Assembly: GCA_016191875.1 (NCBI GenBank)
Contig: JACPVG010000021.1
Span: 1-62,634 of the forward strand
From: Chloroflexota bacterium
GTDB lineage: Bacteria; Chloroflexota; Anaerolineae; Anaerolineales; UBA11579
Reading direction: 5' to 3'
Length of the DNA: 62,634 nt
Below are positions 26,093 to 35,084 of the stretch, in pieces. The notes beneath the pieces are model-generated. The model made no database searches, was not told the DNA's origin, and saw only the letters and a program-made list of their open reading frames with translations. Position numbers and translations under genes: made by a program. The number at the start of each line of letters is the position of its first letter. The first letter of the stretch is position 1.

Positions 26093-26491
26093 ATGACCCT
26101 GTATTTCCACTCTCCCCGCCGTCTGGCCCGCCGCTATGAGGCCCTGGCCGATGGCCAGCGTCCGGAAGTCCACATCCCGGTGGATGTGACGGCTGATGAC
26201 GAAGGTTACACCCTCACCGCGCTCGTCCCGGGCATCGAGCCCGAAGAGGTGAAGATCGAAGTGCTCGAAGACGCCATCGCCATCCGGGGCGATTTCTCAC
26301 ATGCAGGGCCGGAGGGCAACCAGACCCTGCTGCGCGAGCGGCCCAGCGGCCATTTCAGCCGCACCCTGCGCCTGCCCACTGCCGTGGACGCCAACAAGGC
26401 CGAGGCCGAAGTGAAGCACGGCGTGTTGACGGTGCGGGTGCCAAAGGCCGAGGCCGCCAAAGCCCGGCAGATCAAGGTCCGGGCCAAATAA
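26093..26491 (+). CDS. Small heat shock protein, Hsp20/alpha-crystallin family
   Basis: A 132-residue holdase chaperone. The alpha-crystallin domain spans about residues 28-125, with VPGIEPEEVKIEV, a central SGHFSRTLRLP segment and the family signature GVLTVRVPK. The N-terminal arm is short. It would bind unfolding proteins in the cytoplasm without ATP. GGAGG is well placed before the ATG. A terminator follows, so it is monocistronic. Heat regulation is expected for the family but no known heat-shock operator is visible. Confidence 0.93.
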   Translation: MTLYFHSPRRLARRYEALADGQRPEVHIPVDVTADDEGYTLTALVPGIEPEEVKIEVLEDAIAIRGDFSHAGPEGNQTLLRERPSGHFSRTLRLPTAVDANKAEAEVKHGVLTVRVPKAEAAKARQIKVRAK

Positions 26492-26502
26492 CCCCAGGCC
26501 CG

Positions 26503-26534
26503 CGGCCGGAGTGCAGTCAGCCTCCGGCCGTTTT
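26503..26534 (+). terminator. Rho-independent terminator after hsp20
   Basis: CGGCCGGAG (26503-26511) pairs with CTCCGGCCG (26522-26530) and is followed by TTTT. Confidence 0.8.
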
Positions 26535-26592
26535 GCTTCTTATCAGGCAGTACAATTTGGGCAGCCGCCAACGTTAACCCTGGAGAGCGACT

Positions 26593-27276
26593 ATGATCCC
26601 CATTCGAGACACGATACCTTCGCGCCGCCTGCCGCTGGTCACCTGGCTGCTGCTGGGCCTGAACCTGGCGGTGTTCCTGTACGAGCTCTCGCTGGGGCCG
26701 GGCCTGCTCAACGAGTTCATCGGCCAGTACGCCCTGGTGCCGGCCCGCCTGGCAGGCGACCCGCTGGCGTTCGGTTTCTCATTGCTCACCAGCCAGTTCC
26801 TGCATGCCGGCTGGTTTCATTTCCTTTCCAACATGTGGGTGCTGTACATCTTCGGGGACAACGTGGAAGACCGCATGTCGCCGGCGCGCTTCCTGGGGTT
26901 CTACCTGTTGAGCGGCGCAGCGGCCGGGCTGTTGCAGGCCAGCTTCAGCCCGGGTAGCAGCGTGCCGGTGCTGGGGGCCAGCGGGGCCATCGCCGGCGTG
27001 CTGGGGGCCTACATGCTGTTCTATCCCTCGGCGCGGGTGCTCACTCTGGTGCCGCTGTTCTTCCTGTGGTTTGTGGAAGTCCCGGCGGTCATCTTCCTGG
27101 GGCTGTGGTTCGTGCTGCAACTGCTCTCCGGGCTGGGCGCGGCGGCCGCCCCGGGTGTGGCCTGGTGGGCGCATGTGGGTGGTTTCCTCTTTGGGCTGGT
27201 GGCCGCCAACCTCTTCGCTGTGCGCCGCCGCGCCCGCTGGCAGGCCGAGACCGGCTGGCTGGAAGACGACTTCTAA
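26593..27276 (+). CDS. Rhomboid family intramembrane serine protease
   Basis: A 227-residue six-helix membrane protease that cleaves other proteins' transmembrane segments. The catalytic Ser is S130 in GASGAIAG and the catalytic His is H194 in AHVGGFLFG. The HAGWFHFLSNMW loop contributes oxyanion residues H76 and N80. The GxxxG-like packing is retained. A TACAAT hexamer precedes it by about 40 nt and GGAG lies upstream of the ATG. Its stop overlaps the convergent ABC permease stop by 4 bp. Confidence 0.94.
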   Translation: MIPIRDTIPSRRLPLVTWLLLGLNLAVFLYELSLGPGLLNEFIGQYALVPARLAGDPLAFGFSLLTSQFLHAGWFHFLSNMWVLYIFGDNVEDRMSPARFLGFYLLSGAAAGLLQASFSPGSSVPVLGASGAIAGVLGAYMLFYPSARVLTLVPLFFLWFVEVPAVIFLGLWFVLQLLSGLGAAAAPGVAWWAHVGGFLFGLVAANLFAVRRRARWQAETGWLEDDF

Positions 27277-29954
27277 TCCGAATTCAAGCGGGGGTTTAGA
27301 ATCCGGTCGAGTGCCTGGCCGAGCAAGGCGAACGCCGTGCTGGTCAATAGCAGCAATGCCAGCGGTTGCAGCACCCAATAGCGCGAGCCATAACTCACGC
27401 CGTTGTTTACCGCCTCGTAGATCACCTTACCCCAGGTGGGCAGCACGGTTTTGATATTGAACATCCCCAGGGTGGCCTCAAGGAAGACAAAACCTGGAAT
27501 CAGGGCGATCAACTGCGGCAGGATGACGGGGAACACGCGTGGCAGCATGTAGAAGAAGATAATTCGCCAACTGGATGCGCCGTAGGTGCGCGCTGATTCG
27601 ATGTAGGGCTCTTCGATGACCTGCAGGAAAGCCGACCGATAGGTCTTGAGTGGGCTACCAAAAGCTGAGAGCAGGATGATGAGGGCCAGGATGGCCCAGA
27701 GACTCCATCCAAAATAGGCATAGAACAATACGCTGATGGCCAGCACTGGCAGGATCAGGTTGGCATCCGCCAGCCGCTGGATCAGGTCATCCAACAGGCC
27801 GCCATGCAACACGCCCAGAGCCGCCATGCTCATTGAGACCAGCACCGTTAGTCCCGCTCCCAGCAGACCGAAGACCAGCGCAAATGGCATGCCCCACAAC
27901 AGGGGGACGCTCAGATCGCGCCGGAACATATCGGTGCCAGCCGCGCCATAGGTTTGCCCCAACAGGAGGAGCTCTGCGTGCAGGTCGCCGGCTGGCTCGA
28001 AGAACATGGCCTGAATCTCAAGGATATAGTGTCCCTGGAGAGGGCGGTCGCCGTCTTGGCCGGACAGATTGAACAGCCAGGCGCGCTGCAAGTCGGCGTC
28101 GGACATGGCATCCAGGTAAGGCCGCTCCAGGCGGGCCTGCTTCATGGCGCGCGGCCCACTAAAAACGTATTCGAGCAGGTTGACCTGCTCGGTGGCGTGG
28201 AGGGCCAGCCCGCTCAACTCCTGGCTGGTCCCATCCGGGCGGGTCCAAGTCATGAAGACGAACGGGCGCTTCTCGTCGATTACAGGATGAAAATAGACGA
28301 GAATCTCTTCGGGCGGCTGATCATAGGTATAGTCGAACTCGAACGTGAGCGTGACGTTGGGGGTGCCGTTCTCCTGAATCCTCACCCTGCGGCCCACCGG
28401 CGTATCCGGCGTGCGGCTGTCCAGGAGCAGGCGCGATAACCGTTCCCGGCCCAGCAGCCGGTCAACCCAGACCGGTTCCGCCAATCTCGGCACATCCACG
28501 CGGCCCATGACCGACGTTCGACTCCAGCTTTCCGCAATGCCCACGTAGGGCAGGGCCACCAGAGCGTACAGTGAGCCGGCCAATAACAGCAGCACGATCG
28601 TCAGGCCCACCACGGCTGAAGGGTATCGCAGCAAGTCACGCAGGAAAGCCGCGCTGCGCTGGAGGGCATGCTGCCGGAGGCTGCCAGCAATGTCGCTCAA
28701 CCTCTGCTTGAGGGGCGGCCGGGGTGGCTTGGCCCGCCGCAGCCGGGGAACATTTCCCTCCCCGGCCTGCCAGCTGGCGGCCTTGCGGCGCAGCCAGCGC
28801 CGGGCGTGGCGCACTCTCAGAGCGCGCTGTTCGATACGCCCGGTCTGGAGGCGGATGCGCGGGTCGACCAGGGCGTAGAGGAAATCCAGCACCAGCACCG
28901 TGGCCCCCAGGATGTAGGCAAACAGTACGACCAGCCCCACGGTGAGGACCATCTCGCCGGGGAACATGCTCTCGCCAAAGTAGTGAGGCAGGGAACGGAT
29001 GAACAAGAATCCAATGCCGGGCCAATTGAAGACGATCTCCAGTGCGATGGCAGTCTGCCAGAAATTGACCAGGGTGAGGGCGAAGCTGGTGATGATGAAT
29101 GGATAGGTGACGCGCAGCACGTATTTGCGCTGGATCGCCTGCGGGGTCAGGCCCTTGGCTTTGGCGAGTTCCACGTAATCTTCATTGGCAAACACCAGGA
29201 GGTACGAGCGCCAGGTGTACGCCAGTTGGAACACCTGACTCAGCACGATGGCCGCCACCGGCAGCAACATGTGCCGCGCTAGAGACAGGTTGCGGGCCAC
29301 CGGCGGCAGGTCGGATACCAGGCCGCGCATCCCTCCAACCGGCAGCAGCCTCAGCTCGACCGCGAAAACCAGGATGAGCAGGAGACCCAACACCCAGGCC
29401 GGTATGGAAGAAATCGGCGCGAGGAAGGAGAACAACCTGTCCACCCAGGTGCCATATCGCCGGCTGAGCAGCAGGGCCAGCGGGATGCCAATGAGGAAGA
29501 TCAGCAGGTTGGCAGCGCCTACCAGCAGGAGCGTGTTCGGGAAGGCTTCCAGGATGATGCCGCCCGCCGAGAGGTCCCCATCCCCAAGGCTGCCGCGGGC
29601 GCGGAAGGTGGTGAAGGCCACATCGCCCCACTCCATTTTCAGGGCGTTGAGCGTGTAACGCAGGTGGCGCGGCAGGAAGGGCAGATTGAGGCCGTGCTCG
29701 GCGCGCAGTTCGTCCATCACGGCGGTCAGGTCGGGAGATTCGCCCGGCCCGGCAAGGCCATAGCGCTCGCGCCACAGGGCTAGTGCCCGGGGCTGGAGTT
29801 TTCGCTCCAGGTTGGCGTCCAGCTGGTTGGTCTGGTTGGCGGCTATCACCGTCAGGAAGACGCCCACAAACACGGTAGCACCGACAGTGAGAAGGCGGCG
29901 GGTAAAGTATTGGACAAAGCGTAGGAGGGTGGTGAAGCGCTGGGTGAAGGGCAT
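27273..29954 (-). CDS. Fused OppB-OppC type ABC transporter permease
   Basis: An 893-residue polypeptide that joins two peptide/nickel-type permeases. The N-terminal half (about 1-390) is OppB-like: an N-terminal TM, YRQ-type loops and EYVELAKAKGL coupling helix equivalents. After a basic linker, the second half begins with a TM near residue 445, then carries an unusual ~225-residue extracytoplasmic insert, then the OppC core with GTDMFRRDLS and the EAA-type loop ARTYGASSWRIIFFYMLPR. No substrate-binding protein or ATPase is nearby. An intact single reading frame argues against an assembly error. Function of the insert is unknown. Confidence 0.85.
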   Translation of the reverse strand: MPFTQRFTTLLRFVQYFTRRLLTVGATVFVGVFLTVIAANQTNQLDANLERKLQPRALALWRERYGLAGPGESPDLTAVMDELRAEHGLNLPFLPRHLRYTLNALKMEWGDVAFTTFRARGSLGDGDLSAGGIILEAFPNTLLLVGAANLLIFLIGIPLALLLSRRYGTWVDRLFSFLAPISSIPAWVLGLLLILVFAVELRLLPVGGMRGLVSDLPPVARNLSLARHMLLPVAAIVLSQVFQLAYTWRSYLLVFANEDYVELAKAKGLTPQAIQRKYVLRVTYPFIITSFALTLVNFWQTAIALEIVFNWPGIGFLFIRSLPHYFGESMFPGEMVLTVGLVVLFAYILGATVLVLDFLYALVDPRIRLQTGRIEQRALRVRHARRWLRRKAASWQAGEGNVPRLRRAKPPRPPLKQRLSDIAGSLRQHALQRSAAFLRDLLRYPSAVVGLTIVLLLLAGSLYALVALPYVGIAESWSRTSVMGRVDVPRLAEPVWVDRLLGRERLSRLLLDSRTPDTPVGRRVRIQENGTPNVTLTFEFDYTYDQPPEEILVYFHPVIDEKRPFVFMTWTRPDGTSQELSGLALHATEQVNLLEYVFSGPRAMKQARLERPYLDAMSDADLQRAWLFNLSGQDGDRPLQGHYILEIQAMFFEPAGDLHAELLLLGQTYGAAGTDMFRRDLSVPLLWGMPFALVFGLLGAGLTVLVSMSMAALGVLHGGLLDDLIQRLADANLILPVLAISVLFYAYFGWSLWAILALIILLSAFGSPLKTYRSAFLQVIEEPYIESARTYGASSWRIIFFYMLPRVFPVILPQLIALIPGFVFLEATLGMFNIKTVLPTWGKVIYEAVNNGVSYGSRYWVLQPLALLLLTSTAFALLGQALDRILNPRLNSD

Positions 29955-30117
29955 GGGCTTGAATGTCAGTCAGTGTCGCCGCCCAACTATACCAAAAGAG
30001 CGGGCCGCATCCGGATGGCGCGCGGCTTACCTAATGGCCAATAAGGAAACGGGGCGATATGTCCAGAATTGCTGAACACGTATCTATCCAGGCAGTTGAA
30101 ACTTTGCAGGGCAGCCT

Positions 30118-31608
30118 TCAGTTTCCGCTTTCGTCGGTTTCCGGCAGCGGCCCGGCGGTCACCCAGCTGAACGAGTCCGAACACACGCAGGCTTCCACCC
30201 GGGCGGAAAAGCGCGTCAGCGTGCCCTGATAGGGCGCGTCGCCGGCGGCGGGAACCCAGCCTTCCATCACGAAGGGCAGGGCGAAATCGGCCGCCAGCCA
30301 CTCGCCGTTATATTTGCGGGCGATGTGCACGTGTGCGCCGGTGGAGGTGCCGCCTTCGCACGAGGGGTGGCCGAGCGGGTCACCCTGCTGAAGGACCGCG
30401 CCCAGCGGGGCTTTGCCCACGGCGGCCAGGTGCAGGTAGAACACCACCCAGCCGGTGCGTTCATCGCCGTCCTGGTCGAGGTCGAGCGCCACCAGGCCCT
30501 CGCCGCTGCGCACAACCTGCCCGGCCGCGATGGCCGTGGCCCAATCTGAACTGATGACGCAGTTTTCCGCCGTATCGGGTGGGGCAAAATCCAGCGCGGC
30601 CAGCGGGTAGCCCTCGCCCCAGCCGGCGTGCGGCCCGCCGGTGAAGGCCCACACCTCGCCGGCCGGGAAGGGCAGGCTGAAGTACGGTTGCTCCAGGCTG
30701 CCGGGCAGGTGCGGCTCGTCCTGCGCCCAGACATCGCCGAACAGCGCCTGGAAGACGGCGGCGATACCCTGCGGGCCGATGGCGTGGCGGTACTGGTTGA
30801 CCGGCAGGCTGCGGAAGTAATAGTGCAGAGCGACCGAGGCGGCGTTCTGCCAGGGGTCGGGGCGTTCGGTGGTGCGGTCGGAGAGTTCCATCTCGATCAG
30901 ATCACCGGCCCGCCAGCGGTAGTAGCCGTTGTTCAGCACGTTGGCGGCGTAGACCAGTTGCAGGTACAACCCGCGGTGCTGGTAGGAAACGTAGCCCAGC
31001 GGGTAGAGGGCATCCAGGCCGCTCAGGTCCGGGTCGCTGAGCGCGGCGGTCTGGTACTCCAGCAGGCCCAGCAACAGCATCGGGCTGACGCTGAAATTGG
31101 TCGCTACGTAATCGACGATATTCGCGCCGCTGCGGTTCTGCCCGGCGGCGTATTCCACGTAGCCGTTCAGCCAGCCGGGCTGGCCGGCCACGAAAGCCGC
31201 CGTATCGAATTCGGCCGCCTGCGGCCCGTTGACGAACCAGCTGTCCGGCAGGATCTGATAGGGCGTGCCCCAGAAACTGCGGTAGTAGATGGGAATCTGC
31301 ATCGGGAAGCCGGGCGGCAGGGTCGTGACGCTCTGAGGGATGACCGGATTGGCGGCCATGATCTCCCGCGCCGTTGTATTGAAACGCCGCGCCAGCGCCG
31401 GCAGGGTATCGCCGGTCTGGGCGATGTAGGCCACCAGTTCGCCGGGCAGGTAGGCCGGGCGGGTCGGCAGCGGCGTTGGCGAGGGACCGGCGGTGACGGT
31501 GGGCGCCAGCGTGGCGGGCGGGGGAGGGGGAGTCGCGGCGGGCGGCGGGGCGGCGCAGGCCGCCAGCAGCCCGGCCAGGGCAACCAGATGCAGGAAACGG
31601 ATTTTCAT
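30118..31608 (-). CDS. LysM / LasA-type M23 metallopeptidase lipoprotein, paralogue 4
   Basis: A 496-residue probable lipoprotein with lipobox LLAAC, a Pro/Thr-rich linker, a LysM-like domain (AQTGDTLPALARRFNTT), a lysozyme-like middle region with SPMLLLGLLEYQ, and the M23A peptidase (GGPH, Asp 13 residues later in AALDF, FYLHL, HVHIARKYNGEW). It shares full-length architecture with the three clustered paralogues at 15342-19850, but stands alone about 10 kb away. The middle domain has lost the NPR found in the other three. It probably remodels the envelope or degrades foreign peptidoglycan. Confidence 0.87.
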   Translation of the reverse strand: MKIRFLHLVALAGLLAACAAPPPAATPPPPPATLAPTVTAGPSPTPLPTRPAYLPGELVAYIAQTGDTLPALARRFNTTAREIMAANPVIPQSVTTLPPGFPMQIPIYYRSFWGTPYQILPDSWFVNGPQAAEFDTAAFVAGQPGWLNGYVEYAAGQNRSGANIVDYVATNFSVSPMLLLGLLEYQTAALSDPDLSGLDALYPLGYVSYQHRGLYLQLVYAANVLNNGYYRWRAGDLIEMELSDRTTERPDPWQNAASVALHYYFRSLPVNQYRHAIGPQGIAAVFQALFGDVWAQDEPHLPGSLEQPYFSLPFPAGEVWAFTGGPHAGWGEGYPLAALDFAPPDTAENCVISSDWATAIAAGQVVRSGEGLVALDLDQDGDERTGWVVFYLHLAAVGKAPLGAVLQQGDPLGHPSCEGGTSTGAHVHIARKYNGEWLAADFALPFVMEGWVPAAGDAPYQGTLTRFSARVEACVCSDSFSWVTAGPLPETDESGN

Positions 31609-31680
31609 GATGTGAACAACATGGCATTGTACCCGGAGCGCGGCGGGAAGGCAATGCTCCCGCCGGCGGGCTTGCGGCCG

Positions 31681-32178
31681 TCAATCCGCGGCTGTTTCTA
31701 TCACGGGATCATCCGGTTCGGACTCGGGCGGCTCGGGTGGGTTGAGCGGGATCATCATCAGGAACCCCAGGATGATGACCACCTCGCCGACCAGCACGCC
31801 GCGCTCCTGCCAATAGCCGAAGAACGGCGTGGCCGGCAGCGGGCGCGTACCCAGCCCAAAGACATCCGCCATGGCCGAAGCCAGGGCGATGACATAGCCG
31901 GTCCAGGCTACCCGCACACCCAGTTCAGCGATGATGCTCTTGACGCTGCGCGGCCAGAGGGCATCCAGCGCCACCGACCCGCCCAGGCACATCACGCCCA
32001 GGCCGAAGATGAACACCGTGATCTGCACAAAACCGATCACCTCGCTGCGGTCCAGCCCGAACAGGGCCGGTTCGGCCCCAATGATGAAGATGGCGAATCC
32101 GGCCAGCGTGAGGTACAGGCCGAGCTGACGGCGCGGGCGGCGTTTTTCCAATTGGGGGCGGGTGATGGGTTCGCTCAT
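31681..32178 (-). CDS. Conserved membrane protein of unknown function
   Basis: A 165-residue protein I do not recognise. An N-terminal basic stretch (QLEKRRPRRQ) is followed by four hydrophobic helices at roughly residues 21-40, 48-70, 85-105 and 125-145, and an acidic Pro/Glu/Asp-rich tail. Its ATG overlaps the stop of the M19 dipeptidase gene as ATGA, so it is co-translated with it. It may serve as a small inner-membrane partner, but no function is claimed. Confidence 0.7.
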   Translation of the reverse strand: MSEPITRPQLEKRRPRRQLGLYLTLAGFAIFIIGAEPALFGLDRSEVIGFVQITVFIFGLGVMCLGGSVALDALWPRSVKSIIAELGVRVAWTGYVIALASAMADVFGLGTRPLPATPFFGYWQERGVLVGEVVIILGFLMMIPLNPPEPPESEPDDPVIETAAD

Positions 32179-33275
32179 GCGGTTTCGGGCAGGGCGCTTT
32201 CCAGCAGGCGCAGCCAGTTGCCGCCCAGGATGGCGGCGATATCATCCAGAGTATAGCCGCGCCCGGCCAGTAGATCGGCCAGCCCGTGCAGGTCGGCCAG
32301 GGTGTTGATGCCTTCCGGCGCGGATTGCAACCCAAAGCCGCCGTCGGCATCCGAGCCGATGCCGGAATGGCGGGCATTGCCGGCCATCTGGCAGACGTAG
32401 TCGATGTGGGCGGCGACGGCATCCAGCGCCACCTGTTCGCGCGGGTCGCCCATCTTCCAACCGACCTTGAGAAAGGTGTTGTAGGGCACTGCGCCCACGA
32501 TGCCGCCGCGTTCCAGCAGGCGCGCCAGTACGTTATCGCTGAGATGGCGGTTGCTCTGTGTGCCCGGCAGCAGGGCCTTGGCGTTGGCATGGCTGGCGAT
32601 GATCGTGCCTTCGTAAGTATCCAGCGCGTCCAGGGCGGCGGGTTCGTCCATGTGGCTGATGTCCAGCACAAAGCCGAGTTCGGCCATGTGCGCCAGCAGG
32701 ACGCGGCCTTCGTCCGTGAGCGGGCCGGGTTCGGCCGTGCCACCGCAGTAGCGGTTACCGGCCCAGGCCGGACCGACGACGCGCACACCCAACGCCCACC
32801 AGTCTTCCAGTTCGCCGGGGCTGCGCACGGCTTCGGCGCCTTCCATCAGGGTCAGCAAGCCAACCGGCAGGTCGGGCACCTCCCCGGCGGCGTGCCAGGC
32901 GGTCAGGTGGGCCTGCAACTGCGGGCGGGTTTGAAGCCGCGTGAAGTGGCCGGGGTGGTCTTCCGCCAGCTGGCAATAGGTATCCACCTGCCGCCGGTAC
33001 ACGTGGTGGGCTTCCTCGTCGTCGCGGTAGAAGATGGTATCCCACGCGCCGATGCGATGGCGAATCGGGCTGGCGTAGAGTGTGGCGAACACAACCGCCA
33101 CGCGGCCCTGCATGTAGGCGTCGCGGCCGAGCAGGGTATCGCCATTCACCCTGGGCGCGACACCCCCGTGTTCGAGGGCGCGCGTCTCGGCCACCGTGCG
33201 GGTGTAGTCCCGGCCGAAAGTAAGGATGTTCCAGGCCAGGTCCTGGTGGGCGTCAACGAGCAAGGGTTTGGGCAT
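32175..33275 (-). CDS. Membrane dipeptidase (M19 family)
   Basis: A 366-residue zinc dipeptidase related to renal dipeptidase. Metal ligands are visible: H-x-D in VDAHQDL (residues 8-14), the bridging Glu in LMEGAEAV, His in DISHMDEP and in ASHANAK, and Asp in GSDADGG. It hydrolyses dipeptides, possibly including D-amino acid products of wall turnover, which would suit a genome rich in M23 peptidases. No signal peptide is seen, so it is probably cytoplasmic. It overlaps the downstream membrane-protein gene by 4 bp. Confidence 0.92.
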   Translation of the reverse strand: MPKPLLVDAHQDLAWNILTFGRDYTRTVAETRALEHGGVAPRVNGDTLLGRDAYMQGRVAVVFATLYASPIRHRIGAWDTIFYRDDEEAHHVYRRQVDTYCQLAEDHPGHFTRLQTRPQLQAHLTAWHAAGEVPDLPVGLLTLMEGAEAVRSPGELEDWWALGVRVVGPAWAGNRYCGGTAEPGPLTDEGRVLLAHMAELGFVLDISHMDEPAALDALDTYEGTIIASHANAKALLPGTQSNRHLSDNVLARLLERGGIVGAVPYNTFLKVGWKMGDPREQVALDAVAAHIDYVCQMAGNARHSGIGSDADGGFGLQSAPEGINTLADLHGLADLLAGRGYTLDDIAAILGGNWLRLLESALPETA

Positions 33276-33440
33276 TGGGGTATTAGACCACGAAGGCGTG
33301 CTGAGGCGCTGAAGTGCTGGGGTCTCGAAGTCATGAAGTCCGGAGGTCTGAAGGCCCAGGAGTCCACTGGAAAAAGGGACTGACCTTTGATGCTTGTCTA
33401 CCTGTCTACCTTTTTTCCCGGTCTCCTCGGGATGATTCCC

Positions 33441-34454
33441 CTATTGGCTGGCTCTTTCAAAATCCGCCTTCAGCCGCTTCCAGAAATCATCGCGCTCGCC
33501 CGGCCGCAGCGGGATGTAGACCGTGATGCGGTCGGCGATGCCGGCGTAGCGTTCATGCAGGGCGGCCGCCAGGTCGGCTTCGTCGGCCACGGTCGCAAAG
33601 GCGCGCAGCATCTCGTCGCTGATCAGGCCGGGCATCTCGGCCCATTCCTGTTTGGCGGCGTGGGCCGAAAGGCGCTCGGCCACGTCCGCCCAGCCGTGGT
33701 GGGCCATCACCGCCCGGTAGGAGGGCGTGGAGGCGTAGAAGGCGATCTGCATCTTCACCAGGGCTTCGTCGTGTGGACTGCTGACGGTGAAAGCGTTGGC
33801 GACCACATCCAGGTTTGCACGCGCCCGCCCGCTTCTGGCCGCGCCCTGCTCGATGGCGGGCAGCAGCGCCGACCGCAGGTACTCCGGCGAATGGTAGGGG
33901 TGGATATGGAAGCCGTCGGCCAGTTCGCCCGCCAGACGCGCCAGCCCGGCGTTTACCCCGGCGATGTAGATGGGGATGCCGGGTTGCTCGATCTTATCGG
34001 GCGTGAAGAATGGCGAGGTGAGCGTGAGTTTGTAGTACTCGCCGCGCTGGTTGAGTTTTTCGCCGGTCTGCCAGCTGGCCCAGAAGGCGCGGATGGCTTG
34101 AATCTGTTCACGCAGTTTGCCCACCACCGACTCCGGCCATGGCATGCCGAAGCGGCGCTCGATGTGCGCCTTGACCTGCGTACCCAGGCCGAGCAGAAAG
34201 CGCCCGCCGGAGAGTTCCGCCAGGTCCCAGCCGGCGTGAGCCATCACGGCCGGGCTGCGGGCGAACGAGACGGCGATGCCCGTGCCGGACTGGATGCGGC
34301 GGGTGTTGGCGGCGATGAGCGTGCAGGCCAGGAAGGGGTTGTGCTGGGTCTCGGCCGCCCAGATGCAATCGAAGCCGAGCGCCTCGGCGTGGCGCGCCAA
34401 CTCCGGCACGGCGCTGAGCGGTGTGCTGGGGTCGAGGAAGGTGTCGAGTTTCAC
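33441..34454 (-). CDS. LLM class F420-dependent oxidoreductase
   Basis: A 337-residue luciferase-like monooxygenase-superfamily protein of the F420-dependent group. Family features are HAEALGFDCIWAAETQHNPF, the SGTGIAVSFARSPAVMAH strand, GRFLLGLGTQVKAHIERRFG and IPIYIAGVN. The substrate is unknown. Use of F420 rather than FMN is inferred from subfamily resemblance. The start codon is GTG. It stands alone between the dipeptidase and repeat copy B. The gap at 33276-33440 contains only short degenerate GAAGTC-type repeats. Confidence 0.87.
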   Translation of the reverse strand: MKLDTFLDPSTPLSAVPELARHAEALGFDCIWAAETQHNPFLACTLIAANTRRIQSGTGIAVSFARSPAVMAHAGWDLAELSGGRFLLGLGTQVKAHIERRFGMPWPESVVGKLREQIQAIRAFWASWQTGEKLNQRGEYYKLTLTSPFFTPDKIEQPGIPIYIAGVNAGLARLAGELADGFHIHPYHSPEYLRSALLPAIEQGAARSGRARANLDVVANAFTVSSPHDEALVKMQIAFYASTPSYRAVMAHHGWADVAERLSAHAAKQEWAEMPGLISDEMLRAFATVADEADLAAALHERYAGIADRITVYIPLRPGERDDFWKRLKADFERASQ

Positions 34455-34524
34455 AGGCGGGTCCGGGTCGCTGGGATGATTGCTTGAGTGCGGGAGATTC
34501 TAAACCAGAATCAACCGTACTGAG

Positions 34525-34658
34525 TAGCTGGCCGCAAGAGTCTTGAATTCCGTCGGAGAGGAACAGCGGCCAACTATTAAAGTAGCCCATAGGCATCTTA
34601 CGAGGAGAATCACGCTGAAAAGTCGGAGCCCTTTGCAAAAAGACTTTCGGTGGGCTAC
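34525..34658 (+). repeat. Structured intergenic repeat, copy B
   Basis: A second copy of the ~135-bp element. Helix 1 pairs TAGCTGGCCG with CGGCCAACTA (34567-34576) with one mismatch. Helix 2 pairs AGTAGCCCA (34581-34589) with TGGGCTACC (34651-34659). The inner helix AAAGTC/GACTTT and the CTTT-GCAA-AAAG hairpin are conserved. It lies between the LLM oxidoreductase and the DUF1232 gene. Confidence 0.85.
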
Positions 34659-34700
34659 CCGGGCAGTTCAAGAGACTTGCACGATGGATGCCCGCGGCGG

Positions 34701-35003
34701 TCAGCCGGTCGCTTCGTCCTGCATTGTTGTCGCCGTGGGCAGCGGCTGGCGACACTCCGCCATTACATCGCCAGGAATGAGCCGCAGGGCCAGCCAGATG
34801 AGGCCGGGCACGATCAGCAGGTCGTCCAATTGGCCGATGACCGGGATGAAGTCAGGCAGGATATCGATGGGGAGCACGAAATAGGCCAGGGCGGCCGTCA
34901 GCAGCAGGCGCGGCGCCCAGCCGGTGCGCGGGTGCGCCAGCGCCCGCCGATAGATGCCTAGCTCTCGGCTGAGTGTGTGTGCGATGTCTCTGAATGTGGA
35001 CAT
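34701..35003 (-). CDS. YkvA-like DUF1232 membrane protein
   Basis: A 100-residue protein with the DUF1232 core: a hydrophobic helix followed by PIDILPDFIPVIGQLDDLL and a second hydrophobic segment. The family is widespread and its biochemical role is not known. The C-terminal tail after residue 78 is unrelated low-complexity sequence ending close to repeat copy B. The ATG at 35003 has AAGGAAAGG nearby on the wrong side only, so the ribosome binding site is unclear. Confidence 0.8.
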   Translation of the reverse strand: MSTFRDIAHTLSRELGIYRRALAHPRTGWAPRLLLTAALAYFVLPIDILPDFIPVIGQLDDLLIVPGLIWLALRLIPGDVMAECRQPLPTATTMQDEATG

Positions 35004-35084
35004 AAGGAAAGGTCAATGCGTCAACGAGTTCTGCTTCAATGAGGAAATCGTCTCCGGGTTCAGGGGTTTTTCCCCGTTGCCGCG

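Noticed and set aside
30628..32256. Long plus-strand frames opposite the LysM peptidase and permease-type genes (also near 18558-19940 and 35818-37470)
   Set aside because: High-GC third-position bias produces these. The opposite strand encodes recognisable enzymes.
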